A stretch of DNA of 10,598 bases from JAAEQG01 sp043803085 (GTDB lineage Bacteria; Planctomycetota; Phycisphaerae; UBA1845). The stretch is from contig JAZDKM010000457.1 in the NCBI GenBank assembly GCA_043803085.1, positions 1-10,598 on the forward strand. The letters are read 5' to 3'. A model generated the notes under the pieces. It did no database searches. It was not told the origin of the DNA and saw nothing but the letters and a program-made list of their open reading frames with translations. Positions 1-6,668 of the stretch are shown piece after piece (positions within the stretch are counted from its first letter, which is position 1; each line of letters opens with the position of its first letter). The position numbers and the translations under genes are program-made.

Positions 1-336
1 GCCCGGGCATCCGCGCCGCCGGCTCCGCCGCCCGACAAGGAAGCCAGCAAGATCCAGCAGGTCAAGCTGGAAAGTGTCCTGCCCGGGGACACCCTCGTCG
101 AGCTCCAGGACGTCGAGCAGGTGGCCCGGAGCATCGCGGCCCACGGCCTGCTCCAGCCCATCATGGTGGTGAGGACGCCCCAGGGCGACGGCTACGACTT
201 GCTCGCCGGGCACCTGCGCCTGGCGGCCTGCAAGAAGCTCGGCTGGAAGACCATCCCGGCGGTGGTGATGGACTCGACCCGTGGGCCCGCCGACCGGGCG
301 GCGCCGGCCGCTCCGGCCGCCAGGGGTTCACCGTAG
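1..336 (+). CDS. ParB/sulfiredoxin-fold domain protein, C-terminal part (5' end outside window)
   Basis: The frame is open from base 1 to a TAG at 334-336 and gives 111 residues of a protein that starts upstream. An Ala/Pro-rich stretch (about residues 1-12) is followed by a ParB N-terminal-like domain (about 18-95): an 'I..HGLLQPIMV' element, then 'LLAGHLRLAACKKLGW' and 'TIPAVVMD', matching the family pattern of G(x)LxP, G-x-x-R-x-x-A and LG...IPA.V. The usual GERR box reads GHLR here. A second Ala/Pro-rich tail ends the protein. No helix-turn-helix follows, so this is unlikely to be a chromosome-segregation ParB; stand-alone ParB-fold domains also occur in nucleases and modification-linked proteins. 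A GTG at 121 could start a shorter product, but it would cut off the first strand of the fold, so I prefer the open 5' end. It converges with the AraC-type gene and has no obvious link to the sugar cluster. Confidence 0.75.
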   Translation, partial: ARASAPPAPPPDKEASKIQQVKLESVLPGDTLVELQDVEQVARSIAAHGLLQPIMVVRTPQGDGYDLLAGHLRLAACKKLGWKTIPAVVMDSTRGPADRAAPAAPAARGSP

Positions 337-374
337 GCCCGGGACCACGGGCCCGAGAGCCCTGCTGCTCGTGT

Positions 375-402
375 AGCGGTCCATGGATGGACAGGGACCG
401 CT
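375..402. repeat. Inverted repeat in convergent spacer
   Basis: AGCGGTCC (375-382) is exactly complementary to GGACCGCT (395-402) around a 12-nt loop. Inside it lies a second, overlapping inverted repeat, GTCCAT-GG-ATGGAC (379-392), which could form instead. The position between two converging genes fits a transcription-termination hairpin, but no clear T tract follows. The inner GTCCAT core also matches the core of the direct repeats in the regulator's control region, so a protein-binding role is an alternative. The repeat itself is certain; its function is not known. Confidence 0.5.
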
Positions 403-414
403 TCGGAAGGCTTT

Positions 415-436
415 AGAGCCTATCCGGATAGACTCT
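415..436. terminator. Near-perfect 22-bp palindrome, possible bidirectional terminator
   Basis: The 22 bases are centred on the perfect palindrome TATCCGGATA (421-430). The flanks extend the symmetry so that 10 of 11 pairs match (the exception is 419/432). The palindrome lies 20 bp past the stop codon of the minus-strand regulator gene and 79 bp past the stop of the plus-strand gene. A stem on either strand could act as a terminator for both converging genes, although only short T runs flank it. An operator or a dispersed genomic repeat is also possible. Confidence 0.4.
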
Positions 437-455
437 TACGTGCCGGACCCCGCGC

Positions 456-1310
456 TCAGCCGATCTCCCGACCGGCCGCCGGCGCGGAGAGGTGCCGGTC
501 GCGGTACTGCTGGGGGGACAGGCCCACCTTGGCCTTGAACAGGCGCGAGAAGTAAAGCGCGTCGCTGAAGCCGAGCGCGGTGGCGATCTCCTTGACGCTG
601 AGATTCGGCGAGAGCAACTGCTGGCGGGCGCGGTTGACCTTGGCGGCCAGATGGTACTGCTTGGGCCCGAGCCCGGTGGCCGCCTTGAAGCGCTTCCGGA
701 AGCGCTCGTAGCTCATGCCCTGGGCGGCCGCGAAGCGCCAGAAATTGACCTCCGGGGCGCCCAGGTTGCGGCCGATCAGCTCCCGGGTCCGGTGGACCAG
801 GTCGTTGAGATGCGGGAAGTCGATCTGCTCGACGGCCAGGAAAAATCCCATCAGGATTTTGTGCAGAAGGAACGAGGCATACTGGCCGTAGCCGCGGCTG
901 CCGTAGAGCCAGACCTCGTAGAGCCGCTCGTAGGCCTCGACCAGCGTATCGTCCCGGCCGATTACGTGGATGGGACGCGAAGGGGCGGGCAGCAGATTCC
1001 CGAATCGGCGCTCGGCCTCGGCCCCGTCGAAGAGCACCCAGTACTCGGTCCAGACCGTGCCCGGGTCCGGGTCGAACCAGTGCCAGCGGCCGGGGTATAA
1101 GTAGAAGACCGTCCCGGGCGAGACCGCGCGGCGCGCCGCGCCCTCGTCCTGGAAGAATCCCCGCCCGGCCAGAATGTACATGACCGCGTGGTAGCGGAGC
1201 GTCCGGCCGCGGCTGGCCTCCATGATCGGCGGCTTGTCCGTCTCCAGCCCCACCGCGCCGACCGGGCTGCCCCGGGACATGTGCCGTTCAGCCTGCTCGT
1301 AGAAGCCCAT
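456..1310 (-). CDS. AraC-family transcriptional regulator with N-terminal cupin-like sensor
   Basis: The product is 284 aa, usual for two-domain AraC/XylS regulators. The N-terminal half (about 38-100) fits the AraC-type cupin sensor: 'YILAGRGFF', 'SPGTVFYLYPGRWHWFDPDPG', then 'WVLFDG'. The C-terminal half (about 185-275) has two helix-turn-helix units, the first around FAAAQGMSYERFRKRFKAAT (193-212). The second is the typical SVKEIATALGFSDALYFSRL (238-257), followed by 'FKAKVGLSPQQYR'. I chose the ATG at 1310 because GGGAGG sits 5 nt upstream and a promoter-like element ends about 45 bp upstream. In-frame ATGs at 1355 and 1376 would place the promoter and direct repeats inside the gene. The frame stays open back to 1667, but that part lies antisense to the neighbouring secreted gene. 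It is divergent from the hydrolase genes and is probably their sugar-responsive activator; the inducer cannot be read from sequence. Confidence 0.93.
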   Translation of the reverse strand: MGFYEQAERHMSRGSPVGAVGLETDKPPIMEASRGRTLRYHAVMYILAGRGFFQDEGAARRAVSPGTVFYLYPGRWHWFDPDPGTVWTEYWVLFDGAEAERRFGNLLPAPSRPIHVIGRDDTLVEAYERLYEVWLYGSRGYGQYASFLLHKILMGFFLAVEQIDFPHLNDLVHRTRELIGRNLGAPEVNFWRFAAAQGMSYERFRKRFKAATGLGPKQYHLAAKVNRARQQLLSPNLSVKEIATALGFSDALYFSRLFKAKVGLSPQQYRDRHLSAPAAGREIG

Positions 1311-1315
1311 GGACG

Positions 1316-1321
1316 CCTCCC
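1316..1321 (-). promoter_or_regulatory. Shine-Dalgarno site deciding the regulator start
   Basis: On the minus strand GGGAGG lies 5 nt before the ATG at 1310. The upstream in-frame ATGs (1355, 1376) lack a comparable site, so this supports the 284-aa form. Confidence 0.7.
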
Positions 1322-1342
1322 GGGCGGGACCCGGCTTGCCGC

Positions 1343-1376
1343 CCAAAACGTCCATATATACAACCAAACCGTCCAT
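1343..1376. promoter_or_regulatory. Direct-repeat operator, probable AraC-family binding site
   Basis: CCAAAACGTCCAT (1343-1355) and CCAAACCGTCCAT (1364-1376) match at 12 of 13 positions and are offset by exactly 21 bp, two turns of B-DNA, so both lie on one face of the helix. The right half-site ends on the first T of the TTGACA -35 box of the plus-strand promoter. Both half-sites cover the minus-strand promoter core. In known AraC-type systems a pair of direct half-sites about 21 bp apart, the proximal one touching the -35 box, is the activating arrangement. I infer activation of the plus-strand operon and repression of the regulator's own promoter. An inverted copy of the CGTCCAT core lies at 1309-1315 over the regulator start codon and may be a third, weaker contact. 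Confidence 0.72.
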
Positions 1377-1382
1377 TGACAA
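1355..1382 (-). promoter_or_regulatory. Sigma70-like promoter for the AraC-family gene
   Basis: On the minus strand TTGTCA (1382-1377, 5/6 to consensus) is followed after 16 bp by TATATA (1360-1355, 4/6). Transcription would begin near 1347, leaving a leader of about 37 nt to the ATG at 1310. The -35 box lies on the same bases as the -35 of the opposite promoter. Confidence 0.5.
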
Positions 1383-1404
1383 GCGCCATTCCGGGATGTA
1401 CCAA
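1376..1404 (+). promoter_or_regulatory. Sigma70-like promoter for the beta-helix hydrolase operon
   Basis: A perfect TTGACA (1376-1381) is followed after 17 bp by TACCAA (1399-1404), a poor -10 box (3/6). A good -35 with a weak -10 next to an activator site suits a regulated promoter. Expected start of transcription is near 1411, about 45 nt before the first ATG. The leader can form a small hairpin, TCCCC/GGGGA (1425-1440), just before the Shine-Dalgarno site. Confidence 0.55.
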
Positions 1405-1455
1405 TAAGTGCAGGTGTGCGTTGGTCCCCCACGAAGGGGAAAGAGAGGAAGCGCG

Positions 1456-3396
1456 ATGAGCTGCCGCACCGCTCTGCTCGGGATGCTGTCCTTGGCGGCG
1501 GGCATCACCGCCTGTCTGGCAGGAGAGCCGGAGATGAAGGCCGATTTCTTCGTGGCCGTGGATGGCAGCGACGGCAGCCCCGGCACAAAGGCGAAGCCCT
1601 TCGCCACGCTGACCAAGGCGCGGGACGCCGCGCGCCTGGCCGGCGCCGGGCAGGCCCGGAGGATCACCGTGCGCGGCGGGAAGTACTACGACGTTGCGCT
1701 CGCGCTCGGCCCGCAGGACTCCGGCTTGACCATCGGGGCCGCGCCCGGCGAGCAACCCATCCTCTACGGCGGCCGGCTGGTCAAGGGCTGGGAGCAGGAC
1801 GGCGAGAAGTTCTACGCGGCCAAACTGCCCGGGGTGAAAGAAGGCACGTGGGATTTTCGGACACTAATCGTTGACGGAAAACTCCGGCCCCGCGCGCGCC
1901 TGCCAAAGACGGGTGCCTTCAAGCATTTGAATGATTCCAATGTTCAGTGGAATAGGGAGCGAGGATGCTTGTGGCCCGTACCGACCGAAGAACAGATGAC
2001 CACGATGAACTACAAGGAAGGGGACTTGGGCGAATGGCTGGACGTTCGCAACGCGGAGATAACGGTCTATCATAACTGGGACGAGTCTTTCGTCGGCGTC
2101 AAGGCGCTGGACGCGAAAAAGCGCGTCGTCACCTTTGCCAATCGCTGCTCTATTCCGCCGGGGGCGTACGGCCATGCGCCCAAAGCCCACGATTATGTGG
2201 TGTGGAACGTTCGGGAAGGAATGCACGAACCGGGACAATGGTATCTGGACCGCACCGCGGGCCGGGTCGTCTATCGGCCGCGCCCCGACGAAGATATCAA
2301 CAAACTGACAGTCATCGCGCCGATGGTTGAGTCCGTCATCCGCTTGGCCGGCGACAAAGACCATCCGGTTCACGACGTGACGATCAAGGGCTTGACGCTC
2401 AATGCGACAACTACCCCGCTTCGGTCGCCGGGTTGGGCTTGCCGTGCCTACCAAGGAGCGGTTGAAGCGGAGTGGATTCGCGCGTGTCGGTTTGTTGACC
2501 TGAACATCCAAGGCGCCGGTGGGCAGGGCCTTCGAATCCGCAACGGCGAACGGAATCTCATCGCCGGTTGCATAATCCGCGACACGGGCGCCGGTGGCAT
2601 CTATCTGATTGACGGAGTGGAGGAGCAGGTGACCGACAACCGCGTCGGCGGGGTGGGCCGTGTGTACGCCAGCGCCGTCGGAATCGGGGTGGCGAGCCAC
2701 TGCGACTACACGGCGTACCCGGCGATCCACGGCGACAAGTGGAAGCTTAGTCACGACAACGCAATTCTGCACAACGAAGTGTTCGACACGCCGTACTGCG
2801 GGATCGAATTCGGCGGCTTGCGGAATCGTATCGAGAAAAATCTAATCCGCGACGTAATGCAGGTGCTCAACGATGGCGCAGCCGTTTACGGGCAAGGGTC
2901 GGGACATGTCATTCGAGGCAACATCGCCCGTGGCATTCCCGGCGGCAAATTGGCCGCCGCCTACTATCCCGACGAACTCAACGATGACTGCGTCGTCGAG
3001 GAGAATCTGGCCGTGGACTGCGCCTGGCCGTCCCACAACCACAAGAGCAAGAACCTGACGATCCGCAACAACGTGTTCGTGAACGCCAAGGGCGACATCA
3101 AAATCACCACCCCGACGGCTCGTGGGGCGATTGTGCTGGAGAAGAACATCATCTACGCCGCCGGCGCAATCTCTATCGAAGGGGCAACATGGAAGGAGAA
3201 TCTGGTCTTCAGCCAGAAGGGCGCCTATAAGGGTGTGCCAGGCGATGTCGTAAAGGAGGACCCGATGTTCGTGGACCCGGACAAGGGCGACTACCGCTTC
3301 AAGCCGGATTCCCCGGCCGCTAAACTCGGCATCAAGCCGCTCGACTTGAGCGATGTCGGCCCGCGCGCAGGGCGCAGGAAGGAGTTGACGCAATGA
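1456..3396 (+). CDS. Secreted right-handed beta-helix protein 1 (GH141-like candidate)
   Basis: The product is 646 aa. The ATG at 1456 is chosen over an in-frame GTG at 1408 because AGAGGA lies 6 nt upstream and a signal peptide follows at once; ITAC (residues 17-20) also fits a lipobox, so it may be a lipoprotein. After export comes the entry motif of this family, 'DFFVAVDGSDGSPGTKAKPF', then a beta-rich part with GQWYLDR (260-266), then about 300 residues of parallel beta-helix repeats with many N-x-I/V turns. Asp473 (DGAAVY) and Asp506 (PDELN) align with conserved Asp pairs in the two neighbouring paralogs and are catalytic candidates. Known relatives include GH141; fucosidase activity is inference. 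It probably heads the operon and overlaps the next gene by 4 bp. Base composition changes inside it: the first about 400 bp are very GC-rich, while the middle is clearly poorer in GC. Confidence 0.88.
   Translation: MSCRTALLGMLSLAAGITACLAGEPEMKADFFVAVDGSDGSPGTKAKPFATLTKARDAARLAGAGQARRITVRGGKYYDVALALGPQDSGLTIGAAPGEQPILYGGRLVKGWEQDGEKFYAAKLPGVKEGTWDFRTLIVDGKLRPRARLPKTGAFKHLNDSNVQWNRERGCLWPVPTEEQMTTMNYKEGDLGEWLDVRNAEITVYHNWDESFVGVKALDAKKRVVTFANRCSIPPGAYGHAPKAHDYVVWNVREGMHEPGQWYLDRTAGRVVYRPRPDEDINKLTVIAPMVESVIRLAGDKDHPVHDVTIKGLTLNATTTPLRSPGWACRAYQGAVEAEWIRACRFVDLNIQGAGGQGLRIRNGERNLIAGCIIRDTGAGGIYLIDGVEEQVTDNRVGGVGRVYASAVGIGVASHCDYTAYPAIHGDKWKLSHDNAILHNEVFDTPYCGIEFGGLRNRIEKNLIRDVMQVLNDGAAVYGQGSGHVIRGNIARGIPGGKLAAAYYPDELNDDCVVEENLAVDCAWPSHNHKSKNLTIRNNVFVNAKGDIKITTPTARGAIVLEKNIIYAAGAISIEGATWKENLVFSQKGAYKGVPGDVVKEDPMFVDPDKGDYRFKPDSPAAKLGIKPLDLSDVGPRAGRRKELTQ
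3377..3384 (+). promoter_or_regulatory. Shine-Dalgarno site within the end of gene 1
   Basis: GGAAGGAG lies 8 nt before the ATG at 3393. That ATG shares bases with the TGA of the upstream gene (ATGA, 3393-3396), so the two genes are likely translationally coupled. Confidence 0.8.
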
Positions 3397-6300
3397 TCCG
3401 TCACGGGATTGCTCTGGGTGCGCTGCTCCTGGCTGTGGGCTGCGCCTGTGGTCTGGCTGGAGAGACAGAGATGAAGACCGACTTCTGGGTGGCCCCGGAC
3501 GGCAGCGACCAGAATGCGGGGACCAAAGAGAAGCCCTTCGCGACCCTGGAGCGCGCGCGCGACGCGGTGCGCGACTTGAAGAACCGCTCGGGGCTGCCCA
3601 AGGGTGGGATCACCGTCTGGCTGCGCGGCGGCGCCCACGAGCGCGCCAAGACCTTCGAGCTTGGCAAAGAGGACTCGGGCACGGCCGAGGCGCCGGTCGT
3701 TTACCGCGCGGTAGCGGGCGAGGAAGTGCGCATCTCCGGCGGCAGGAGGATCCCGGCGTCGGCCTTCAAGCCGGTGGATGATGCGGAAACGCTCCCGCGC
3801 CTGGACCCGGCCGCGCGCGGCAAGGTTCTCGCCGCCGACCTGAAGGCGCTGGGCCTTGCTGACTTCGGGCAGATGCAGGCCCGCGGCGGCACCAACCATG
3901 GGCTGGTGACTTCGGGCCTGGAGATTTTCTTCAACGACCGGCCCATGACCCTGGCCCGCTGGCCCAACCAGGGATTCGCCGTGACCGGCAAGATATTGGA
4001 CAGTGGAATGCGGGTACTTGCCCCGGGCGATCCGTCCTATCTTCAGAGGGATGACCCCAGCAAGCACCGGGGCACATTTGCCTTTGCCGACGACCGGATC
4101 AAGCGCTGGGCCAAGGCCGAGGACATGTGGCTCCATGGGTACTATTGCTGGGACTGGTCCGACGAGTATCTGCCCGTCCAGTCCGTTGATGCGGAGAAAC
4201 AGCAGATCACGTTGGGGCGCGCTCACCATTATGGCCTCAAAGAGGGGAAGCGGTTCTATGTCTTGAATCTCCTTGAGGAGCTGGACCAGACTGGAGAGTG
4301 GTATCTGGACCGGAAGGCGGGCATCCTGTACTTCTGGCCGCCGGAGCCCTTGGAGCGGGCCGGCATCGTGGTCTCCATACTGGCTGAGCCCATTATCCTT
4401 CTGAAAGAAGCCTCCCACTTGATCTTTCGCGGCCTCACTATCGAGGCCGGCCGCGCCTCGGGCGTGCGCATCCTCGGCGGCTCAGACAACCTGATAGCGG
4501 GCTGCGCCATACGCAACCTGGGCACGGTCGGGGTGCACATCGGCGAGGGTTTCAACTACGGCAACACCGTCCACGACACGAAGGGCGGTCTGCGGAACGG
4601 AGTGCAGAGCTGCGACATCTACAACACGGGCGAGGGCGGAATCATCCTGGCCGGCGGCGACCGCAAGACGCTCGCGCCGGCGGGCAACTTCGCGGTGAAC
4701 AACAACATTCACGACTTCAGCCGCATCGCACGGACGAACCATGTGGCCGTTGATATGGCCGGGGTGGGCAACCGCGTGGCGCACAACTGGATTCACCACG
4801 GCCCCCACATCGGCGTGTTCTTCTGGGGCAACGACCACGTCATGGAATACAACGAGGTCTACAGCGTCTGCCAGGAGACCGCCGACGCCGGGGCCTTCTA
4901 CATCGGTCGGGACTTCTCCATGCGCGGTAATGTGCTCCGGCACAACTTCATTCACGACATCGGCCGATTCGCGGGCGCAAAGGAATTCGGCGGCACCATG
5001 GCCGTGTACCTCGACGACTGGGCCAGCGGGACCACCGTGTATGGCAACGTCGTCGCCAATGTGCACATTGGGGTGATGATTGGCGGCGGGCACGACAACA
5101 TCGTCGAGAACAACCTCTGGGTCAACTGCGGTCATACGGCTGTTCACGTGGACGCCCGAGGTCTCGGCTGGGCCAAGTCGAACTTTGACGGCCGGGACCC
5201 CACCCTTTTCGACCGTCTCAAGGCGGTGAATTACAAACAGCCTCCGTACAGCCAGCGTTACCCGGAACTGGCCAGGGTGCTGGACGGCAATCCGGCCGAG
5301 CCCAAGGGCAACCGGGTCGCCCGCAACGTCTGCTCCGGCGGCCGCTGGACGGACTTTCATGACGGTATGAACGAGCAGAAGGCCGGCGTTGCCGACAACC
5401 TGGTCCTGCCCGACGCCGGGTTCGTCAACGCGGCCAAGGGCGACTTCCAGCTCAAGGACGACTCCCCGGCGTACAAAATTCCGGGCTTCCAGAAGATCCC
5501 GTTCGAGGAGATCGGAATCTTCAAGGACGAATACCGTCCGGGACTGACCACGTCTGCTGAAGGCAAACAAGAAAAAACAACGCATCCTGACGCACAATGG
5601 TTTCCACAAGCGAAGATGGGGCTCTTTCTTCACTGGGGCATACACAGCGTGGCTGGAATTCAGCCATCTTGGGCCATGATCAAGGATTACCCGGCTGGGG
5701 GGGACAAGCACTTCCATCCTCCAGAGAAGTATTTCACGTTGGCAGAACAGTTCAACCCAAAGAACTACGATCCCGACAAGTGGCTTGCCGCAGCCGCCAA
5801 AGCGGGGTTTTCGTATGCGGTGCTCACCACGAAGCATCATGACGGTTACACGATGTGGCCGAGCCGGTTCGGCGACTTCGGGACTCAGCGATACATGGCG
5901 GGACGAGATCTCGTTCGGCCCTTCGTGGAAGCCTGTCGCAAGAATGGACTGAAGGTTGGAATCTATTTCTCGTTTGCAGATTGGCACTACCCGAGGTTCC
6001 CTATCACCGACGTTGGTTTTGACTTCAACAAACGCGACAAATTTTCGCCAATTTCAGCAGATGAGGATCAAAAAGAGTTCGAGAAATTCTATGCGTTCAC
6101 ACGCGGTCAGTTGCAGGAATTGCTAACCGGATACGGCAAGATTGATTTACTCTGGTTTGATGGTGTCGGGTGGCCTCACCGGAACGCCGAGCAGATGCAG
6201 ACTGCCGAGATCATGGCGTGGATTCGATCGCTTCAGCCAGGCATCGTGATCAATGACCGGTGGATGAAAACCGGTGACTACACCACACCGGAATGCGATT

Positions 6301-6533
6301 TCCCGAAATCCCGTCCTGATGGCTGGTGGGAAGCCTGTTATTGTACGAACGGTCATTGGGGATACAACCCCGGTAAGCCACTGCCGGATGTCTCATGGTT
6401 CATTCAGATGCGGAACAAATGCAACCAATGGGGCGGGAATTTTCTTCCCAACATTGGTCCGAAACCGGACGGAACGATGCCCGATGACTTTTACGTGCTC
6501 TGCGACAAACTTGCCGCTGCAAAAGGAAAGTGA
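3393..6533 (+). CDS. Secreted beta-helix (GH141-like) / GH29 alpha-L-fucosidase fusion
   Basis: The product is 1046 aa. A signal peptide (about 1-23; AVGC or GCAC could be a weak lipobox) precedes 'DFWVAPDGSDQNAGTKEKPF'. GEWYLDRKAG lies at 301-310, and beta-helix repeats run to about 640 with candidate acids Asp498 (DAGAFY) and Asp541 (YLDD). The module closes with IPFEEIGIFKDEYR (702-715). After a short, A-rich-coded junction (about 724-730) a GH29 catalytic domain fills 733-1046: HWG (747-749), KHHDG (814-818), then 'LLWFDG' with Asp923 as the expected nucleophile. Later come 'TTPECDFP', a WWEAC segment and 'GGNFLPNIGPKPDGTMP'. The C-terminal beta-sandwich common in GH29 enzymes is absent. 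GH29 enzymes release terminal alpha-L-fucose with retention. The GH29 part is much poorer in GC than the beta-helix part (43% at 6001-6120, 75% at 3541-3600), a sign of separate origin. GH29 identity is firm; beta-helix activity is inferred. Confidence 0.92.
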   Translation: MIRHGIALGALLLAVGCACGLAGETEMKTDFWVAPDGSDQNAGTKEKPFATLERARDAVRDLKNRSGLPKGGITVWLRGGAHERAKTFELGKEDSGTAEAPVVYRAVAGEEVRISGGRRIPASAFKPVDDAETLPRLDPAARGKVLAADLKALGLADFGQMQARGGTNHGLVTSGLEIFFNDRPMTLARWPNQGFAVTGKILDSGMRVLAPGDPSYLQRDDPSKHRGTFAFADDRIKRWAKAEDMWLHGYYCWDWSDEYLPVQSVDAEKQQITLGRAHHYGLKEGKRFYVLNLLEELDQTGEWYLDRKAGILYFWPPEPLERAGIVVSILAEPIILLKEASHLIFRGLTIEAGRASGVRILGGSDNLIAGCAIRNLGTVGVHIGEGFNYGNTVHDTKGGLRNGVQSCDIYNTGEGGIILAGGDRKTLAPAGNFAVNNNIHDFSRIARTNHVAVDMAGVGNRVAHNWIHHGPHIGVFFWGNDHVMEYNEVYSVCQETADAGAFYIGRDFSMRGNVLRHNFIHDIGRFAGAKEFGGTMAVYLDDWASGTTVYGNVVANVHIGVMIGGGHDNIVENNLWVNCGHTAVHVDARGLGWAKSNFDGRDPTLFDRLKAVNYKQPPYSQRYPELARVLDGNPAEPKGNRVARNVCSGGRWTDFHDGMNEQKAGVADNLVLPDAGFVNAAKGDFQLKDDSPAYKIPGFQKIPFEEIGIFKDEYRPGLTTSAEGKQEKTTHPDAQWFPQAKMGLFLHWGIHSVAGIQPSWAMIKDYPAGGDKHFHPPEKYFTLAEQFNPKNYDPDKWLAAAAKAGFSYAVLTTKHHDGYTMWPSRFGDFGTQRYMAGRDLVRPFVEACRKNGLKVGIYFSFADWHYPRFPITDVGFDFNKRDKFSPISADEDQKEFEKFYAFTRGQLQELLTGYGKIDLLWFDGVGWPHRNAEQMQTAEIMAWIRSLQPGIVINDRWMKTGDYTTPECDFPKSRPDGWWEACYCTNGHWGYNPGKPLPDVSWFIQMRNKCNQWGGNFLPNIGPKPDGTMPDDFYVLCDKLAAAKGK

Positions 6534-6572
6534 GTGACCCGCAAAATGACAGATGGAGATGGTGGTTTGTAG

Positions 6573-6668
6573 TCGCGCGAAGGTGAACCGATCCCCTTCG
6601 GGAAAATCAGACTGTACAAGGATGAGTACCGCACGAAACTAATCGGAACTGAAGGGAACAAACCATGA
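6573..6668 (+). pseudogene. Relic of a beta-helix protein C-terminus
   Basis: Between genes 2 and 3 the same reading frame as gene 2 encodes 31 residues including PIPFGKIRLYKDEYR, ending in TGA at 6666-6668. It matches the end of gene 2's beta-helix module (KIPFEEIGIFKDEYR, residues 701-715) at 9 of 15 positions, and the residues after it (KLIGTEGNKP against GLTTSAEGKQ) are also alike. It has no start codon of its own and is cut off from gene 2 by in-frame stops at 6531-6533 and 6570-6572. Its TGA overlaps the next gene's ATG as ATGA, just as genes 1 and 2 overlap. I infer it is the original 3' end of a beta-helix gene, separated by insertion of the GH29 segment or left by deletion of a further paralog. 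The remaining 6534-6572 shows nothing recognisable. Confidence 0.7.

Noticed and set aside
337..455. tRNA or small RNA gene in the convergent spacer
   Set aside because: The dyads do not form a cloverleaf and no promoter is seen; terminator or operator roles explain them more simply.
1425..1440. Five-bp hairpin TCCCC/GGGGA in the leader of gene 1 as a riboswitch or attenuator
   Set aside because: The stem is too short and isolated; no aptamer-like structure or terminator partner is visible in the 45-nt leader.
1408..1455. Earlier GTG start for beta-helix gene 1
   Set aside because: It would add 16 polar residues before the signal peptide and would begin at or before the predicted start of transcription. 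The ATG at 1456 has a proper Shine-Dalgarno site.
1311..1667. N-terminal extension of the AraC-family protein up to 403 aa
   Set aside because: The extra residues lie antisense to the gene at 1456 and across the promoter region, show no domain, and the ATG at 1310 has the only good ribosome site.
5597..5842. Separate small gene at the GH29 junction
   Set aside because: The ATG at 5597 is out of frame with the GH29 domain, lacks a ribosome site, and its product is featureless; the GH29 domain is read through from the beta-helix frame.
4482..5987. A 501-codon minus-strand open frame under the fusion gene
   Set aside because: Long antisense frames are expected opposite GC-rich genes. It crosses the beta-helix/GH29 junction, and its protein resembles no family.
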